A DNA stretch of 64,000 nt from Streptomyces venezuelae. GTDB taxonomy: Bacteria > Actinomycetota > Actinomycetes > Streptomycetales > Streptomycetaceae. The notes beneath the pieces were generated by a model. That model saw nothing but the letters and a program-made list of their open reading frames with translations, was not told where the DNA came from and made no database searches. Where the stretch lies: NCBI RefSeq assembly GCF_008642375.1, contig NZ_CP029194.1, positions 8,054,501-8,118,500 of the forward strand, written 5' to 3'. Position numbers and translations under genes: made by a program. How positions within the stretch are numbered: position 1 is the first letter of the stretch; every line of letters starts with the position of its first letter. This document shows, one piece after another, positions 33,991-43,529 of this stretch.

Positions 33991-34979
33991 CGGGCACGCC
34001 TGAGCTCCCCCGGCTCGCCCTCATCGCCCTCACGCGGTGGCTCCGCCGTCGACGCGCCGGAGGCGATGCCGAAGGCAGGGTCCGGGACGGACTCGGGCGA
34101 GAGAAGGACGGACGCGGCGCCGTCCACGCCCACCGGCACGTCGCCGTCGATGGTCACGCGGCGCAGCTTGCGCTCGTGGTCGTCGGAGTCGTCCACGCCG
34201 TAGTGCTGCGTGGCGCGGTTGTCCCGGATCGCCACGTCGCCGACCTGCCACTGCCAGCGCACGGTGTTCTCCGGGCGCTCGATGTGCGCCGGGAAGAGGA
34301 CGAGCAGGGCGCGTGAGTCGGCGCCCGTGAGGCCGCTGATCCGCTGCACGAAGTTGCCGAGGAGGAGGGTGCGCTCGCCGGTCTCCGGGTGGACCCGCAC
34401 GACCGGGTGCTCCGTGAGGTACTTCGTCGAGGCGAAGACCTCACGGAAGCGCGCGAGCCGCTCGGGCAGGACGCCCGGATGCAGGGCCGCGTGGTCGTAG
34501 TCGTTGGAGTGCACCGCGCGCAGGCTGTCGGCGAGCGCGCGCAGCGGCTCGGGGAGCTTGGCGTACGCGGTCGCCGCGTTGGCCCACAGGGTGTTCCCGC
34601 CGTACGGCGGGATGGTCACCGCGCGCAGGATCGAGAAGGCGGGGTACGCCGGCACGAAGGTGACGTCGGTGTGCCACTGGTTGGCCCGGGCGCCGTGGTC
34701 CGAGTCGATCGGGAAGGAGCAACGGCCGTCGGCGGAGGGGACGGTGGGGTGGGCGACGGGGGTGCCGAGCAGCTTGCCGAAGGCCTCGTGGGCCTCCTCG
34801 TCCAGGTGGTCCTGGCCGCGGAAGAAGACGACCTTGCGCGCCAGGAGCGCGGCCCGGATCTCGGCGACGGTCCCGGCGGAGAGGTCACCGCCGAGGGGGA
34901 CGCCGGAGATGACGGCGTCCAGGCGGCCGCCGACCTTCTGGACGGTGACGGCGGTAGTGGCCGCGGTGGTGGTGGCGGT
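33966..34979 (-). pseudogene. TauD/TfdA-family dioxygenase without a start codon
   Basis: From 34979 leftwards the minus strand encodes a near-complete TauD-type Fe(II)/2-oxoglutarate dioxygenase. The visible elements are TVQKVGGRLDAVISG, KVVFFRGQDHLD, the iron ligands in WHTDVTF and the distal TQHYGVDD. In this frame there is no ATG, GTG or TTG between an upstream in-frame stop near 35030 and the GTG at 34655, which lies after the HTD motif. At 34979-34984 the sequence switches to a sulfatase fragment on the opposite strand. The normal start and promoter are therefore gone. The family cleaves taurine, alkyl sulfates or similar substrates. Confidence 0.75.
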
Positions 34980-34981
34980 CG

Positions 34982-35566
34982 ATCGCCCGCCGCAACCCCG
35001 CCGAACAGCGCCTCGCCCGGCCCCTCACCCTGCTCCCCGGCACCCCGGAACTGGAGCGCTACCGCTCCTCACGGCTGGTCTCCCTGCGCTCCTTCGCGGT
35101 CGAGGTCCTCGTCGACGAGACCGGCGAAGGCGTCCTCGTCTCCCACGGCGACCAGGGCGGCGGCTACAGCCTCTACGCCGAGAACGGCCCGCTGACCTTC
35201 GCGTACAACGAGTACGGCCGTCTCCACGAGACGGACGCGGGCCCCCTGACCCCCGGACCGCACGAGATCGTCCTCGCCGCCACGGCGGAGGAGGGCCTCC
35301 GCCGGCGATTCACCGTCACGGTCGACGGAGAGGACCGCGCCGCCCCCGAGAACGTCCACCAACTCATCGGCAGGGCGCCCTTCCAGGGCATCAGCGTGGG
35401 CGTCGACCGCAAGTCGCCCGTCTCCTGGCCCCTCTTCGAACGCCACCGCTCCTTCCGCTTCACCGGCCGTCTCCGCTCCGTCACCTACCGGCCCGGAGCA
35501 CCCGGCCCGGACGCGCCCGAGACCGTCGCGGCGGCGCTCAAGGAGGCGGCCGCGGCCTTCGAGTGA
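34982..35566 (+). pseudogene. Arylsulfatase C-terminal fragment
   Basis: The plus strand from 34982 reads ARRNPAEQRLARPLTLLPGT, then ERYRSSRLVSLRSFAVEV, SHGDQGGGYSLY and APFQGISVGVDRKSPVSW, ending at the TGA at 35564. This is the C-terminal beta-rich domain of an arylsulfatase. The N-terminal catalytic part with the CxPSR formylglycine motif is absent and no start codon precedes it. The fragment abuts the 5' end of the TauD fragment, so one deletion probably removed both 5' ends. Sulfatase and TauD neighbours would form a sulfur-scavenging pair; that is inference. Confidence 0.72.
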
Positions 35567-35571
35567 CGAGG

Positions 35572-35618
35572 CGGGCGGGGCCGGGCCCGGGATCAAACCC
35601 GTGGCCCGGCCCCGCCCG
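35572..35618. terminator. Long GC-rich hairpin after the sulfatase fragment
   Basis: CGGGCGGGGCCGGGCC (35572-35587) and GGCCCGGCCCCGCCCG (35603-35618) form a perfect 16-bp stem, and the intervening CGGG/CCCG extends it. It sits 6 bp after the fragment's stop and is apparently the terminator of the former sulfatase gene. Confidence 0.75.
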
Positions 35619-35636
35619 ACCAGCGAGAATGCCCCC

Positions 35637-36029
35637 ATGACCCAGCATCCCGACATCGACGAGGCCATCGCGGGCGAACTGCGCCTCTTGGACCCGGCCG
35701 TACGTGTCTCCCGCGCCCTCGCCGTCGAACTCCTCGACCCCGAGTTCGCAGAGGTCGGTGCCTCCGGCCGCCGCTGGACGTACGAGGAGATGCTCGCCGC
35801 GCTTCCCGACATGGCCGGGGACACCGAGGAGGGCACCCACTACGAACCCGGCGCCGTCACGGGCGTCCTGCTCGCCCCCGGGCTGGTCCACGTCACGTTC
35901 GAGACGGTCAGAGACGGCCACCGGGCCCGCCGCAGCTCCCTGTGGCGGCGCGACCCCGCGGGGGCGGCCGACGCGCCCCTGCGGATGTACTACCACCAGG
36001 CGACGCCCGTACCCGAGGGCATCGCCTGA
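35637..36029 (+). CDS. Small NTF2-like/DUF4440-type protein
   Basis: A 130-residue protein of the NTF2-like kind: a helical start (DEAIAGELRLLDPAVRVS) and then LLDPEFAEVGASGRRWTYEEML, given as LLDPEFAEVGASGR and WTYEEML, typical of DUF4440/SnoaL-like proteins. HVTFETVRDGHRARRSSLWRR forms the closing strands. The family includes small enzymes and binding proteins, so no reaction can be assigned. The ATG has a weak GCGAGAA upstream. It is convergent with the serine hydrolase, 11 bp between stops. Confidence 0.75.
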   Translation: MTQHPDIDEAIAGELRLLDPAVRVSRALAVELLDPEFAEVGASGRRWTYEEMLAALPDMAGDTEEGTHYEPGAVTGVLLAPGLVHVTFETVRDGHRARRSSLWRRDPAGAADAPLRMYYHQATPVPEGIA

Positions 36030-36040
36030 CGCTCCGCCGG

Positions 36041-37243
36041 CTAACGCGGTGAGGTCCCGCCGTCGTAGACGTTGTCCGGGGTGATGATCCGGGTGATCGC
36101 GCGGGCGAGCAGCGTGGACGGCTCCTGGTTGTCGACCTTGCGGGCGTCCGTGTTGAGCATGAGGACCAGGGTGGCCTTCTTCGAAGGCAGGTAGACGGTC
36201 ACCGTCTCGTACCCCGGCAGCGAGCCGTTGTGCCCGATCCAGCCCTCGGTCTTGAGGATGCCGAGGCCGTACGTGGTGCCGGGGAAGCCCGTCGGGAGCG
36301 TCTTGAGCCGCTGAGCCTGGGTCTCCGGGCTGAGCAGCTCCCCGGTGGCGACGATCCTGGCCCAGTGGCGAAGGTCCTGGAGGTTCGAGATCATCGCCCC
36401 GGCCGCCCAGCCCCAGCTCGGATTCCAGTCGGTGGCGTCCGCGATCCCGCCGCTCAGCGTCTGGTCGGTGTAGCCGTGCGAGTGCGGCTCGGGGAACTCG
36501 GCCCCCTCCGGGAACAGCGTGCCGAAGAGGTGGGACGGCCGGAGCACCCGGTTGCGGATGACGTCCTGGAGCCGCTGACCGGTCACCTTCTCGATGACCA
36601 GGCCGAGCAGGACCAGGTTGCTGTTGGAGTACTGGAACTGCGCGCCCGGCTTGAACGTGTTCTTGTGCTTCATGCCGTACGGGAGCACCTCCTCCGGCGT
36701 CCACTGCCGCCGGGGGTCGCTCAGCAGGTCGTGGATGAAGTCCGCGTCGGAGGTGTACGGGAACAGCCCGCTGCGCATCCCGGCGAGTTGGCGGAGCGTG
36801 ATCCGGTGTCCGTTGCGCACACCGGGCACGTACTTCGCGATGGGGTCGTCCAGGCCGATCCGGCCGTCGTCGACGAGCTGGAGCAGCGCGGTGACGGTGA
36901 ACGTCTTGGTCTCGCTGCCGATCCGGATGTACGAGTCGGCGGACATCGGCTCACCGGTCGCGGTGTCGGCGACACCGCTCGCGCGGACGTAGCTGCCCTT
37001 CCCCGGCATCCACACCCCGACGACGACGCCGGGGATGCCCGCCTGCTTGCGGACGTCCTCGATGGCCTTGTCCAGCCGGGCGTTCACCTCCGGGCCGAGA
37101 CCGCCCGGCGGGCAGTCGTCCTTCTCGTACCGGTCGACGCCCGCTGCGTGGACCGTCGGGGCCGGGGCCACGACCGTCGGGGCCAGCACGGACGCCACGA
37201 GCAGTGCTGCGGCGAACAGACGTCGGGCGGGGATGCGTCGCAT
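36041..37243 (-). CDS. Secreted serine hydrolase (beta-lactamase/DD-carboxypeptidase family)
   Basis: A 400-residue exported enzyme with a signal peptide (MRRIPARR, a hydrophobic core, and cleavage near VHA-AG at 33). All three active-site elements are present: SETK (Ser110, Lys113), YSN (205-207) and HNG (338-340). Family knowledge: such proteins act as DD-peptidases, esterases or peptide amidases on the outside of the membrane. The length is typical. Unlike the pseudogene at 8896, this member is complete. The start ATG has GGAAGAGG upstream. It may be first of its own transcript, 162 bp from the small membrane gene. Confidence 0.9.
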   Translation of the reverse strand: MRRIPARRLFAAALLVASVLAPTVVAPAPTVHAAGVDRYEKDDCPPGGLGPEVNARLDKAIEDVRKQAGIPGVVVGVWMPGKGSYVRASGVADTATGEPMSADSYIRIGSETKTFTVTALLQLVDDGRIGLDDPIAKYVPGVRNGHRITLRQLAGMRSGLFPYTSDADFIHDLLSDPRRQWTPEEVLPYGMKHKNTFKPGAQFQYSNSNLVLLGLVIEKVTGQRLQDVIRNRVLRPSHLFGTLFPEGAEFPEPHSHGYTDQTLSGGIADATDWNPSWGWAAGAMISNLQDLRHWARIVATGELLSPETQAQRLKTLPTGFPGTTYGLGILKTEGWIGHNGSLPGYETVTVYLPSKKATLVLMLNTDARKVDNQEPSTLLARAITRIITPDNVYDGGTSPR

Positions 37244-37405
37244 GTGGGGGGCGCCTCTTCCGGGTCGGGGAAACAGGCAGCCACATCACCACCCGGACCC
37301 CTGGCGGAAGGCTCCGTCGGGGGAGTGCCCCACCGGAGTCCACTCGTTCGGCGTCGCGCGGATCGCTGAGGCGGCCCCCTGGCCGGCCCCGTGGCGCGTC
37401 CGTGC

Positions 37406-37771
37406 CTACGTGTAGGCGTCCGTGACGCAGTCGGCGGCGCACCGCCAGTGCTCGAACCGGCGCCGCAGCGCCGCCGCCGCGTGCCGCCGTTCCACCGTGG
37501 TGTACCCGTAGCGGTCCTGGGTGACGCTCACCACGGCCTCGACGGTGACGATGGCCGGTTCGCCCTCGCCGGCGGAGCTGCGGGCCGTCGCGATCACGTG
37601 GTCGGCCGCCCGCTGCAGATCGCGCGCGTACTCCCGCTGGGCGACGGACCGTGCCCGGGAAGCGGCGAACGGCCGCACGGCGCGTCCCTTCCAGACCACA
37701 CCCGCCGTGATGAATCCCGCGCCGAGGAGGAAGACGAGCGACCCCAACGCGACATCGAGGCTCCACCTCAT
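37406..37771 (-). CDS. Small single-pass membrane protein, hypothetical
   Basis: A 121-residue protein with one strong hydrophobic segment at about 8-26 (LGSLVFLLGAGFITAGVVW) and a basic, soluble remainder (residues 27-121) with AVVSVTQDRYGYTTVERR. It is probably anchored with the C-terminus inside or outside, which cannot be decided. I do not recognise the family. The start is the ATG at 37771, with GGAAGGCGG about nine bases upstream; longer frames upstream are not needed. Confidence 0.65.
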   Translation of the reverse strand: MRWSLDVALGSLVFLLGAGFITAGVVWKGRAVRPFAASRARSVAQREYARDLQRAADHVIATARSSAGEGEPAIVTVEAVVSVTQDRYGYTTVERRHAAAALRRRFEHWRCAADCVTDAYT

Positions 37772-37844
37772 CGCCTGCCGCCTTCCCCGGAAACGCCTGA
37801 ACAGCCGGCCCGCGGCGCAGGTCCGGCGGGCGGTCGCTCCGATT

Positions 37845-38798
37845 CTAGAGCGCGGGGCGCCGCGCACGCCGGTGTGCCCACGAGGGTGTCCAGATGTCGG
37901 CTTCGGTGGGCTCGGTCGGGGACACGGCGAGGTGCTCGCGGAGGGCGAGCAGCGCGGGGTGCGGATTGTCCAGGGCCCAGAGCAGCGAGTGCGGGTAGAC
38001 CGGCGTCGGGCCGTGCACGGGGATGCGCCGCAGGTCGTGGGCCTCGGGCCAGACGAGGCGCGTCCCCGCGCCCACGAAGGTCGCGAGCTCGGGGGAGTCG
38101 GCGACGGCGTCGAGGAGCGGCTCGACGCCGAAGTCGGGTCCCGTCACCTCGATCGTGAGCCCGAACTCGGCGGCGAGGTCGGCGTAGTAGGCGGCCCACT
38201 CGGTTCCGCTGACGATCCCGGGCACCCAGATCCGGTGCCCGGCGAGCCGTGCCGGTGTGACCGCGCGGGCGGACGCCAGCGCGTGGGCCGGCCCGGTGAG
38301 GAGCTCGATCGGCTCGTCCAGGACCGGCAGGGCGCCGATGTCCTCGGGGAGGTGCCGGCCGGGCATGGTGACCGCTCGGAAGGACGCGTCGATCGTGCCG
38401 GACCGCAGGGCGGCGACGGCCGCGTCGGCGTCGAAGAGCGTCACGACGTCGAGCTCGATCTCCGGGTGCGTGCGGTGGAACGCGCGCAGCAGCGTCGCGG
38501 GCGCCAGCCGCCGGCCGATCACGTCCACGCGCAGCGCTCGGCTGCCGGGCCGCACGGAGGCGATCGCCCGGGCCTCCGCGTGGAGCAGGGCGCGGGCGTG
38601 CGGCAGGAAGGCCTGCCCGTCGATCGTGGCCTCGGCGCCGTGCGCGGTACGGGTGAGCAGCCGGACGCCCAGCTCCTTCTCCAGCGCGGCGACGCGCTTG
38701 GAGACGGCCTGCTGGGTGATCGACAGTTCGTCGGCGGCCTGCCGGAACCGGCCCGACTCCAGGACGGCGAGGAAGGTGCGTACGGCATCGAGATCCAC
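37845..38798 (-). CDS. LysR-family transcriptional regulator
   Basis: A 317-residue LysR regulator starting at GTG (38796-38798). The HTH is at about 3-60 (DAVRTFLAVLESGRFRQAAD, then SITQQAVSKRVAALEKELG). The C-terminal 220 residues form the periplasmic-binding-like inducer domain. It diverges from an MFS transporter, with an inverted repeat between them, which is the standard arrangement for a LysR gene controlling its neighbour's efflux or uptake function. The effector is unknown. Confidence 0.9.
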   Translation of the reverse strand: MDLDAVRTFLAVLESGRFRQAADELSITQQAVSKRVAALEKELGVRLLTRTAHGAEATIDGQAFLPHARALLHAEARAIASVRPGSRALRVDVIGRRLAPATLLRAFHRTHPEIELDVVTLFDADAAVAALRSGTIDASFRAVTMPGRHLPEDIGALPVLDEPIELLTGPAHALASARAVTPARLAGHRIWVPGIVSGTEWAAYYADLAAEFGLTIEVTGPDFGVEPLLDAVADSPELATFVGAGTRLVWPEAHDLRRIPVHGPTPVYPHSLLWALDNPHPALLALREHLAVSPTEPTEADIWTPSWAHRRARRPAL

Positions 38799-38816
38799 GG
38801 TCCCCAGGCTATTCCG

Positions 38817-38831
38817 ACAACCAGTGGTTGT
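38817..38831. promoter_or_regulatory. Inverted repeat in the LysR-MFS intergenic region
   Basis: ACAACC-AGT-GGTTGT is a perfect inverted repeat 18 bp upstream of the LysR start. A further GGTTGT half-site occurs at about 38848. Position and symmetry fit a LysR binding site controlling both divergent genes. Confidence 0.55.
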
Positions 38832-38941
38832 GTCCTGCCGGACATCCGGTTGTTTGCTCCGGGTATGGGCGAGTCGCTTGGATGGAGGGAGGCGACGTGC
38901 GGTTGTTCGTTGCTCGACGTGTCGCGGAGGGGAGTACGGAC

Positions 38942-40243
38942 ATGGCGCGCGGACGGCCCTCGCCGGGGCGTGACTTCGGGTGGTTGTGGGCGGCCTACGC
39001 GGCGAGCGCGCTCGGCACCGGGCTCGCGTTCGGCGCGTTTCCCCTGCTCGCGATCACGGTGCTCCACGAGGGTGCCGCCGAGGTCGCCGCGCTCGCCGCG
39101 GTCGGCGCCGCGGTGGGGGCCGCGGTCGCCGTCCCGCTCGGGCCGTGGGTGGAGTTCCGCCGCAAGCGGCCGGTGATGGTCGCGATGGACCTCGTCCGGT
39201 GCGCGGCGCTGCTGAGCGTCCCCGTCGCGTACGCCCTCGGCCGGCTCGGCCTCGCGCAGCTCCTGCTCGTCTCGGTCCTCGTCGCCGCGGCCGACATCAC
39301 CTTCGGCGCGGCGGCCGGCGCCTGCCTCAAGGCGCTCGTCCGGCCCGAGGCCATGGTCGCGGCCCAGGCCCGGCTGGAGTCCACGACCTGGACCGCGACG
39401 GTCGTCGGGCCACCGCTGGGCGGCGCCCTGATCACCCTCCTCGGGCCCGTCGCCACCGTGGCCGCCGACGCCGTCAGCTACCTGCTCTCGGCGGCGGGAA
39501 TCCGGGCGATCCGCGGCCGGGAGCCCCACCCCCGGCGGGAGGCGCGAAGAGTGACGCGGACCGTGGCGCCGCCCGTGGCGCGGTCCGGACCGCGTTTCGG
39601 TGACCTCGTCGAAGGCTGGCGCCACATCCTCACCCACCCGCTGCTGCGCCCGCTCTTCCTCCACACCCTCCTGGTGAACGGCCTGATCATGGCCACCGCA
39701 CCGCTCCTCGCCGTTCTGATGCTCGGGCCGCTGGGGTTCACGCCCTGGCAGTACGGCCTGGCGTTCGCCGTCCCCTGCGTCGGCGGCCTCGTCGGCGCGC
39801 GCCTGGCGCCCGGGCTCGTCGAGCGGTTCGGGGGGCACCGGGTCCTGCTCGTCTCGGGCCGGCTGCGCGTGTGCTGGCCGGTGGGACTGGTCTTCGTCCG
39901 CCCCGGCATGGGCGGGCTCCTGCTGGTCATGGCCGTCGAGCTCGCGCTGATCACCTGCATCGGTGTCTTCAACCCCGTCTTCGCCGCCCACCGGCTCCGC
40001 CTGACCGGCACCGGCCGGGTCGCCCGCACCCTCACGGCCTGGTCGGTCTCCGGCAAGGCCGTCACCGCGACCCTGACCGCCCTCTGGGGCGTCCTCGCGG
40101 GGCTCGCCGGACCCCGGGCGGCGATCGCCCTCGCGGGCGTGCTCCTCCTCGCGACACCGCTGCTGCTCCCACGGCGCGAGGTTCTGGCCGGCACAGAGGA
40201 AGTCGGGCCCGACCCGGGATTGACACGTGTAAGTAAGCGGTGA
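38942..40243 (+). CDS. MFS transporter
   Basis: A 433-residue integral membrane protein with about 12 hydrophobic segments and the MFS loop motif after segment 2 (FRRKRPVMVAMD). The even spread of Ala, Gly and Leu and the central cytoplasmic loop around 200-230 (REPHPRREARRVTR) are typical of drug or metabolite exporters. A GTG at 38896 preceded by GGAGGGAGG is an equally good alternative start that would add 15 residues; the ATG at 38942 has GGAGGGGAG. It is divergent from the LysR gene. The substrate cannot be told. Confidence 0.88.
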   Translation: MARGRPSPGRDFGWLWAAYAASALGTGLAFGAFPLLAITVLHEGAAEVAALAAVGAAVGAAVAVPLGPWVEFRRKRPVMVAMDLVRCAALLSVPVAYALGRLGLAQLLLVSVLVAAADITFGAAAGACLKALVRPEAMVAAQARLESTTWTATVVGPPLGGALITLLGPVATVAADAVSYLLSAAGIRAIRGREPHPRREARRVTRTVAPPVARSGPRFGDLVEGWRHILTHPLLRPLFLHTLLVNGLIMATAPLLAVLMLGPLGFTPWQYGLAFAVPCVGGLVGARLAPGLVERFGGHRVLLVSGRLRVCWPVGLVFVRPGMGGLLLVMAVELALITCIGVFNPVFAAHRLRLTGTGRVARTLTAWSVSGKAVTATLTALWGVLAGLAGPRAAIALAGVLLLATPLLLPRREVLAGTEEVGPDPGLTRVSKR

Positions 40244-40295
40244 CACGCTCCTTTCCCGGCCCCGTGTCGCCCGCGCGCAGAAGGAGCAGCACCGC

Positions 40296-41732
40296 ATGAG
40301 CACGACCGTCACCACCTCCCGAGGGCCCGTCCGCGGCGAACGCCGTGCCGACGGCAGCCTCCGCTTCCTCGGCATTCCGTACGCGCAGCCTCCCGTGGGC
40401 GACCTGCGGTTCGCCGCGCCCGTCCCGCCGGAGCCGTGGACGGAGCCGCTCGACGCCACCGCGTACGGCCCGACCGCCCAGCGCCGTCCCTTCGGCGAGG
40501 TCGTGATCATTCCCGAGCCCACCATCCCGGGCGAGGGCGTCCTCAACCTCAACGTCTTCACCCCCGACGCCGACCCCGAGGCCGGGCTCCCCGTCCTCGT
40601 CTGGATCCACGGCGGCGGCTACGTCGCGGGTTCGGCCGCCAGCCCCTGGTACGACGGGGCCGCCTTCAACAGGGACGGCGTCATCGTCGTCTCGCTCGGC
40701 TACCGGCTCGGCATCGAGGGCTTCCTCCACCTGGAGGACGCCCCCGACAACCGAGGCGTACGGGACTGGATAGCCGCCCTGGAATGGGTCCGCGACAACA
40801 TCGTGGCCTTCGGCGGCGACCCCGCCAAGGTCACCATCGCCGGCCAGTCGGCGGGCGGCGGCGCCGTCCAGACCCTCCTCGCCGTCCCGTCCGCCCGGGA
40901 ACTCTTCCGCGGCGTCATCTCCGTCTCGGGAGCGCTCCTGCGCCCCGACGGCCCCGAGGTCGCCCGCGCCGCCGCCCGGCTCCTCACCTCCCGCACCGGC
41001 GTCCCCGCCACCGCGGCGGCCCTGCGCGACCTCGGCGACGACGAACTGCTCGCGCTCCAGGACCGGCTGGCCGAGGAGGGCCCGGACCGCGAGGGCGTGC
41101 CGCCGATGCTGGCCCTCGCGCCCTTCGCGGACGGCGAGCTGATCCCCGTACCCGCGCTGGAGGCTCTGACGGCGGGCGGCGCGGGCGACGGCGTCCCGCT
41201 GATGCTCGGCTTCACCGAGCACGAGTTCACGATGGTCCCCGCTCCCGAGGGGGTGCCGGTCCCGCTCGTGCTCGGCGACCTCGGCCTCGACGAGGCCGGG
41301 ATCGACGCCTTCACCCAGGCGTACGCGAAGACCGACGAGGCCCTCCTCTTCGGGCAGGCCCTCACCGACTCCGTCTTCCGCGCCCCGAACCTCGCCGTCG
41401 CGGACGCCCGCGCCGCGCGGGAACAGCCCACCTGGCTCTACGAGTTCGCCTGGCGCTCGCCGGTCATGGGCATCGCTTTCCACTGCCTCGACCTGCCCTT
41501 CGCCTTCGACGTCCTCGACTCCGAAGGCGTCGCGCAGTCCGCCGGCGACGCGCCGCCGCGCGCCCTCGCCGACGCCATGCACCGGGCCTGGGTCTCCTTC
41601 GTGACGGACCAGGACCCGGGCGCCGACTGGCCGCGCTACACCGCGGACCGGCGCGCCACGATGATCTGGGACACCGAGCCCCGGATCGCCGAGGACCCGC
41701 TGGACGGGGTCCGGGCGATCTGGTCCGACTGA
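40296..41732 (+). CDS. Type-B carboxylesterase
   Basis: A 478-residue carboxylesterase of the large alpha/beta-hydrolase (cholinesterase-like) group. The oxyanion segment is WIHGGGYV (103-110), and the nucleophile elbow is GQSAGGGA with Ser185. The N-terminal FLGIPYAQPPVGDLRF is the family signature, and PFAFD...HRAWVSF near the C-terminus holds the expected His region, though the usual His is best placed at FHCLDLPF. There is no signal peptide, so it is cytoplasmic. The start ATG has AGAAGGAG. It lies 52 bp after the MFS gene, so they may be co-transcribed. The ester substrate is unknown. Confidence 0.88.
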   Translation: MSTTVTTSRGPVRGERRADGSLRFLGIPYAQPPVGDLRFAAPVPPEPWTEPLDATAYGPTAQRRPFGEVVIIPEPTIPGEGVLNLNVFTPDADPEAGLPVLVWIHGGGYVAGSAASPWYDGAAFNRDGVIVVSLGYRLGIEGFLHLEDAPDNRGVRDWIAALEWVRDNIVAFGGDPAKVTIAGQSAGGGAVQTLLAVPSARELFRGVISVSGALLRPDGPEVARAAARLLTSRTGVPATAAALRDLGDDELLALQDRLAEEGPDREGVPPMLALAPFADGELIPVPALEALTAGGAGDGVPLMLGFTEHEFTMVPAPEGVPVPLVLGDLGLDEAGIDAFTQAYAKTDEALLFGQALTDSVFRAPNLAVADARAAREQPTWLYEFAWRSPVMGIAFHCLDLPFAFDVLDSEGVAQSAGDAPPRALADAMHRAWVSFVTDQDPGADWPRYTADRRATMIWDTEPRIAEDPLDGVRAIWSD

Positions 41733-41975
41733 GTGACCGGACACCCTCCGGGCCGGGTCCTCCCCTGGACCGTGTCACACGCTTTTCATGCGCTGCGCAT
41801 GGTCCGCGGGGGCGGGTGGCACCGATGATCGGCAGGGGGCTCGGGAGCCGTACGACGCGGACCCGGGACGCCCCCTCAAGCACCGTCGTGCGCGTGCCCG
41901 CCGCCCTGCCCCGCCCTGCCCGCGACCGGCGCGGTCGGGTCGGCCGCGGCCGCGGCGGGACCGGCCGGGGCCGCC

Positions 41976-43510
41976 GTGTCCGAGGACGCCACCCGCCCGC
42001 CGAACCTGATCGTCGTCCTCGCCGACGACCTCGGGTACGGCGAGCTCGGCGCGTACGGTCAGAAGCTCATCACCACCCCGCGCATCGACGGACTCGCCGC
42101 CGACGGGCTGAGGTTCACGGGCGCCTACTCGACGGCGGCCGTCTGCGCTCCCTCCCGCTGCTCCGTCCTCACCGGACTGCACACCGGGCACGCGACCGTG
42201 CGCGCCAACCCGTCCGGCGCCCAGGGCTCACTGACCGGCGCCGACACCACCTTCGCTCAGGTGCGTCCCCTCATCGCCTGGGGCCCCGGCCGGGTCCTGC
42301 CGGGCACGAGCGACCGCCCCGCCCCGCTCACCGACCTCCTCCCGACCCTCGCCGAACTCGGCGGAGCCCCCGCCCCCACCGATGTGGACGGTCTGTCGGC
42401 GGCGCCCCTGTTCACCGGCGGCGGCAACGCGGCCCACCACGACCACCTCTACTGGTTCCGGGACGAGCGGGGTGTCACGAGCCGCGCCGACGCCCAGGAC
42501 AGACAGCGCGCCACCTGGCTCGCGGAAGCGCTCCGCAAGGACAGGTGGAAGGCCGTGCGCTTCGCCCCCGTCCGCGACCACGCCCTGCCGGACGACCAGT
42601 GGCAGGTCGAGCTCTACGACCTCGCGACCGACCGGGGAGAGGCCTCGGACCTCGCGTCCCGGTACCCCGCCCGGGTCGCCGAACTCGTCGCGACTGATGC
42701 GCTCCTCCTGGCAGGACGCATACCCCAGGGCCGACTTCCGCACGGAACTGACGATCCCTCAACTCACCGTACCCTCAAAGCCGTTCACCGCGACGGTCTC
42801 CCTCGCCAACGGCTCGGCGCGGCCCTGGAACACGGCCGCGGTCACCCTGCGAGTTCCCGCGGGCTGGACCGTACAGGCCACCACCGCCACCGCGGCGGGA
42901 CAGCTCGCCCCCGGCGCGCGGCTCACCGCCACCTGGCAGGTCACACCGCCCGCCGGCGCCCCGGCGGCCACCCCGTGGACCCTGACCGCCGAAGGAACGG
43001 CCCTCGCGCCGGGCGGGCCCGTGCGGTACGCCGCCGACGGCACCGTCACGACCCCGCCCCCGGCGCCCACCAAGGACGGCTACCTCTCGGACCTTCCCTG
43101 GATCCGGGCCGTCAACGGCTGGGGTCCGGTCGAGCGCGACAGCTCCAACGGCAAGAACGCCGCCACCCCGATCGCCTTCGGAGGCACCACATACCCCAAG
43201 GGCCTCCGGGTCCACGCGTACAGCGACGTGCCCTTCCACCTCGGCGGCGTGGCGAAGCGGTTCACCGCGCTCGTCGGCATCGACGACTTCTCGGCCCGCC
43301 AGAGCTCCACGGGCGCGACCCGCGCCACGGTGTACGGCGACGACCGCGTCCTCCTCACCACGCCCACCCTGACGGCCGCCACGGGCCCCGTCCCCCTGGA
43401 CGTGGACGTACGGAGGCGTCCGCGTCCTCCGCCTGGAGGGGACGGACGCCAACGCCCGCACGTCCTTCGACCACACGTCCTGGGCCCTGGACCACGTCAC
43501 GGTCGGCTGA
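41976..43510 (+). pseudogene. Secreted sulfatase with NEW3 and NPCBM modules, disrupted
   Basis: The frame from 41976 has the sulfatase start (NLIVVLADDLGYGELGAYG) and the catalytic signature CAPSR. It then jumps from TGADTTFAQV to PLIAWGPGRVLPGTSDRP, so about 200 residues of the core are missing. An extra base near 42693 shifts the frame: removing it restores VAELVALMRSSWQDAYP. A NEW3-like (LTIPQLTVPSKPFTATVSL) and an NPCBM domain (GTTYPKGLRVHAYSDV) follow, then a second shift near 43410 before the end DHTSWALDHVTVG and the TGA. The signal-peptide tail lies upstream in frame, but a stop at 41825 cuts it off. At least three lesions make this a pseudogene. Confidence 0.85.
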
Positions 43511-43529
43511 GGGCCCCGCGCGCGTCCGG

